Shown piece after piece: positions 4,869-7,060 of a DNA stretch of 7,060 bases. Numbering within the stretch: position 1 is the stretch's first letter; the number at the start of each line of letters is the position of its first letter. Where the stretch lies: positions 1 to 7,060 of the forward strand of contig CAISYX010000343.1 in assembly GCA_903889815.1 (NCBI GenBank), given 5' to 3'. Position numbers and translations under genes: made by a program. The DNA comes from an uncultured Gammaproteobacteria bacterium (GTDB lineage: Bacteria; Pseudomonadota; Gammaproteobacteria; Pseudomonadales; Pseudohongiellaceae). Under the pieces are notes generated by a model. It searched no databases, had not been told where the DNA came from, and saw only the letters and a list, made by a program, of their open reading frames with translations.

Positions 4869-6739
4869 TGCCTTCCTTGAACGAACTTGCTTCCGGCGTG
4901 ACGCTGTCTGACAAAGACAAGCGCACGACCCTCATTGCTCTGCTGATCGTTTTCCTGCTTGCCGCCCTCGACATGACCATCCTCTCCACCGCCATGCCGC
5001 GCATTGTTGCCGAGCTGGAAGGGCTGGAGCTGTACGCCTGGGTGACTACCTCCTACATGCTGGCCTCCACCGTACTGGTGCCCATTTACGGCAAGCTGGG
5101 AGATCTGTATGGCCGCAAGCTGATTCTGGTGATCGGCATCAGCATCTTTCTGCTGGGCTCGATGCTCTGCGGCATCAGCGGCGAGTTCGGCGACCTGCCA
5201 CTGCTGGGCGATGGCATGCAGCAACTGATCATCTTCCGCGCCGTGAAAGGCGTGGGCGGGGCGGCGCTGTTCACCAGTGCCATCGGCATCATTGCCGACA
5301 TTTACCCGCCACTGCAGCGCGCGAAATTCATGGGCCTGTTCGGCGCCATCTTCGGCATCGCCAGCATCGTCGGTCCGGCGCTGGGCGGCTTCCTCACAGA
5401 CTATGCCACTGTGACGATGTTCGGGCACGAGATCGCCGGCTGGCGCTGGGTGTTCTATGCCAACGTGCCGCTGGGCATCGTGGCCCTGCTGATGATTGCC
5501 TACAAGACGCCGCGCCTGAATCACGGCAGCAAGGGCGTGATCGATTTCGCCGGTGCCTTCCTGATTCTGGTGGTGTTCATTCCGTTCCTGCTGGCGCTGA
5601 CCTGGGGCGGCAACCGCTACCCGTGGAGCTCGCCCATCCTGCTGAGCATGTTTGCCGCGAGCGCGGTGGCACTGGTCATCTTCGTGCTGGTGGAACGGCG
5701 CACGCCCGATGCCATCATGCCCATGTCGCTGTTCAACAGCCGGGTATTCGTGATCACCAACCTCACGTCCTTCGTGATCGGCATGGCCTTTCTGGGGGTG
5801 GTGATGTTCATGCCGCTGTTCATGCAGGTGGTGCTGGGCGTCAATGCCACCAACAGTGGCTTCTCGATGTTCCCGCTGATGGTGGGGCTGATGGCCGGCA
5901 GTATCCTGAGTGGCCGCATGGTTTCGCGCTCGGGACATTACAAGCCCTACATGGTGGGCGGCGCCGCCGTGCTGATTCTGGGCGTGTTCCTGCTCAGCAG
6001 CATCGGGCCCGAGACCACTCAGCTTGATCTGGCCTGGCGCATGGTGGTGGTGGGTCTGGGCCTGGGCCCGTCCCAGAGCCTGGTGAACCTGATCGTGCAG
6101 GCGGCCTTTCCGCCCTCGCAGATCGGCGTGGCCACCAGCTCCACGCAATTCTTCCGGCAGATCGGCAACACCGTCGGCGTGGCCATCTTCGGCACGCTGC
6201 TGACCCTGAACCTGACCGCTGAACTGCCACGTCAGCTGCCCCCCATGCCGACTTCTGCCAGCAGCCCGGCCTTCGACATGAGCCAGGCCCAGAGCAGCGT
6301 GATGAACCCGGGAGCGCTGCGCACGCGCATCGAAGGCGACCTGGAGGCCATGCTGGCCACCCTGGGCCGTGCCTATGCAGGCGATTCCGCTGCCATCGCC
6401 GCCGTGCAGGCCAACACCCAGGTGCCGGCGCAGATTCGCGAGCAGCTGCAGGGCACGGCCGCGCAGCCGCTGGCCGCGGCAGAGATCGAGCAGCGCCTGA
6501 ACACCCTGCGCAGCGTGCTTGCCGGCCAGGTGGAGACGCTGGTGACCCGCATCGAGTCGGGCGTGCGGCTGGCGTTTTCCAATGCCATCACGTCCATGTT
6601 CAGTACCAGTCTGTGGATCATCTTGCTGGGATTCCTGATGAGCCTGTTCATTCCCGTGATCTCGCTGCAGCGCCCGGAACCGGGCGCTGCAGCGACCCAG
6701 GAAGAAGCTGGCGCAGCGGAAAACGCCGCTCAGGGTTGA
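4868..6739 (+). CDS. MFS transporter, DHA2 (EmrB/QacA-like, 14-helix) drug-efflux type
   Basis: 623 residues from GTG 4868, or 620 from TTG 4877, which has the better-placed Shine-Dalgarno. It is an inner-membrane, proton-driven exporter by family. Visible signatures are LDMTILSTAMPRI in helix 1 (34-46, the D1-type motif of 14-helix transporters), GKLGDLYGRK between helices 2 and 3 (75-84, motif A), and the glycine-rich antiporter motif C in helix 5 (about 159-174, GAIFGIASIVGPALGG). A hydrophilic, helix-prone segment of about 125 residues (about 452-575, A/Q/E/R-rich) sits before the last helix (577-598), making the protein longer than the usual roughly 500 residues. A cytoplasmic Ala/Glu-rich tail ends it. 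No membrane-fusion partner (EmrA type) or TetR/MarR regulator lies beside it, so its role as a drug exporter and its substrate are inferred from family only. The following gene is 70 bp away. Confidence 0.92.
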   Translation: MPSLNELASGVTLSDKDKRTTLIALLIVFLLAALDMTILSTAMPRIVAELEGLELYAWVTTSYMLASTVLVPIYGKLGDLYGRKLILVIGISIFLLGSMLCGISGEFGDLPLLGDGMQQLIIFRAVKGVGGAALFTSAIGIIADIYPPLQRAKFMGLFGAIFGIASIVGPALGGFLTDYATVTMFGHEIAGWRWVFYANVPLGIVALLMIAYKTPRLNHGSKGVIDFAGAFLILVVFIPFLLALTWGGNRYPWSSPILLSMFAASAVALVIFVLVERRTPDAIMPMSLFNSRVFVITNLTSFVIGMAFLGVVMFMPLFMQVVLGVNATNSGFSMFPLMVGLMAGSILSGRMVSRSGHYKPYMVGGAAVLILGVFLLSSIGPETTQLDLAWRMVVVGLGLGPSQSLVNLIVQAAFPPSQIGVATSSTQFFRQIGNTVGVAIFGTLLTLNLTAELPRQLPPMPTSASSPAFDMSQAQSSVMNPGALRTRIEGDLEAMLATLGRAYAGDSAAIAAVQANTQVPAQIREQLQGTAAQPLAAAEIEQRLNTLRSVLAGQVETLVTRIESGVRLAFSNAITSMFSTSLWIILLGFLMSLFIPVISLQRPEPGAAATQEEAGAAENAAQG

Positions 6740-6774
6740 AAGGCGCATGGCCGGCAGGTTTAATGGCGGGGATT

Positions 6775-6793
6775 GGCCGTCAGCCCGACGGCC
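6775..6793. other. Perfect 7-bp hairpin between the MFS gene and the next gene
   Basis: GGCCGTC (6775-6781), loop AGCCC, GACGGCC (6787-6793). No T-run follows on either strand, so it is not a standard intrinsic terminator. It ends 16 nt before ATG 6810 and could sit in the leader of that gene, act as an operator-like dyad, or be chance in G+C-rich DNA. Confidence 0.4.
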
Positions 6794-6809
6794 GTGACCG
6801 AGACCGGCC

Positions 6810-7060
6810 ATGCAGCGCACCCGTCCACTTCTGCAAGCTTTGCTTCCTGGCGTATTGCTGGGCGGCGCCCTTCTGGCAGGCTCTGCTCCGGCACTGGCGC
6901 AGCCCCTGTCCGACCCTTTCTTTCAGTCCCAGGCGCAGCCAGCCATTCCCGACATCGAATACGACCCGGGCGGCGAGTTCAACTTCGTGCGGGTGCAGTT
7001 CGACACTTGGCAGGCCGGGGGTGGCGGAGGCGGCTGGGGCTACTTCGGCGACGGCGGTCC
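6810..7060 (+). CDS. N-terminal part of a secreted protein, probably DUF4159 domain (3' end outside window)
   Basis: The frame is open from ATG 6810 to the window end, showing 83 residues. The N-terminus is a textbook Sec signal peptide: arginines at 3 and 5, a hydrophobic core at about 7-24, and an AxA cleavage site ending at Ala30 (APALA, then Q). The mature part begins with a proline- and glutamine-rich linker and then reads GGEFNFVRVQFDTWQ, followed by a run of six glycines and WGYFGDGGP. The FxFVRVxFD block resembles the beginning of DUF4159, an uncharacterised domain of exported bacterial proteins, but the rest of the domain is beyond the window. The Shine-Dalgarno is weak (GAG about 7 nt upstream). 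The start is chosen because the signal peptide begins exactly there. It follows the MFS gene by 70 bp in the same direction; no functional link is evident. Confidence 0.7.
   Translation, partial: MQRTRPLLQALLPGVLLGGALLAGSAPALAQPLSDPFFQSQAQPAIPDIEYDPGGEFNFVRVQFDTWQAGGGGGGWGYFGDGG

Noticed and set aside
3773..6820. A 1015-codon open frame on the minus strand across the receptor start, methyltransferase-like gene and exporter
   Set aside because: It is antisense to three convincing genes, its translation is rich in His, Gln, Arg and Gly without domain-like segments, and long antisense frames are expected in G+C-rich DNA.

Overview
The window looks like a chromosomal segment of a high-GC gammaproteobacterium. 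The genes are close-packed and G+C-rich with strong GC-ending codon preference. There is a TonB-dependent outer-membrane receptor, a 14-helix-type MFS exporter and, most tellingly, a Pseudomonas-type REP doublet (REPIN) with the GTGGGAGC flank and GCGGGC-AA-GCCCGC stem. That repeat points to Pseudomonas or a relative; the genes alone do not fix the genus.

Layout. (1) Positions 1-1965, plus strand: the C-terminal part of a protein I do not recognise, followed 9 bp later by a complete DUF1501 protein with a twin-arginine-like signal peptide. They form an apparent operon for uncharacterised exported proteins. (2) Positions 1978-4161, minus strand: a complete TonB-dependent receptor, convergent with the DUF1501 gene and separated from it by only 12 bp. 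(3) A 112-bp divergent intergenic region, then positions 4274-4735, plus strand: a small isoprenylcysteine-methyltransferase-like membrane protein. (4) A 132-bp intergenic stretch with a nested inverted repeat, then positions 4868-6739, plus strand: a DHA2-type (EmrB/QacA-like) multidrug-type transporter with an unusually large loop before its last helix. (5) A 70-bp gap with a perfect 7-bp hairpin, then from 6810 to the window end, plus strand: the start of a secreted protein that resembles DUF4159.

The most notable observation is that the REPIN lies inside the 5' coding region of the TonB-dependent receptor, between the best ATG and the hydrophobic core of the signal peptide. REP elements are normally extragenic. 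Either the receptor now carries a REP-encoded N-terminal extension, or translation starts further in, at a TTG inside the repeat. No CRISPR array, tRNA, rRNA, insertion sequence or defence system is visible. The genes do not form one obvious pathway: the window reads as envelope and export functions from several separate transcription units.
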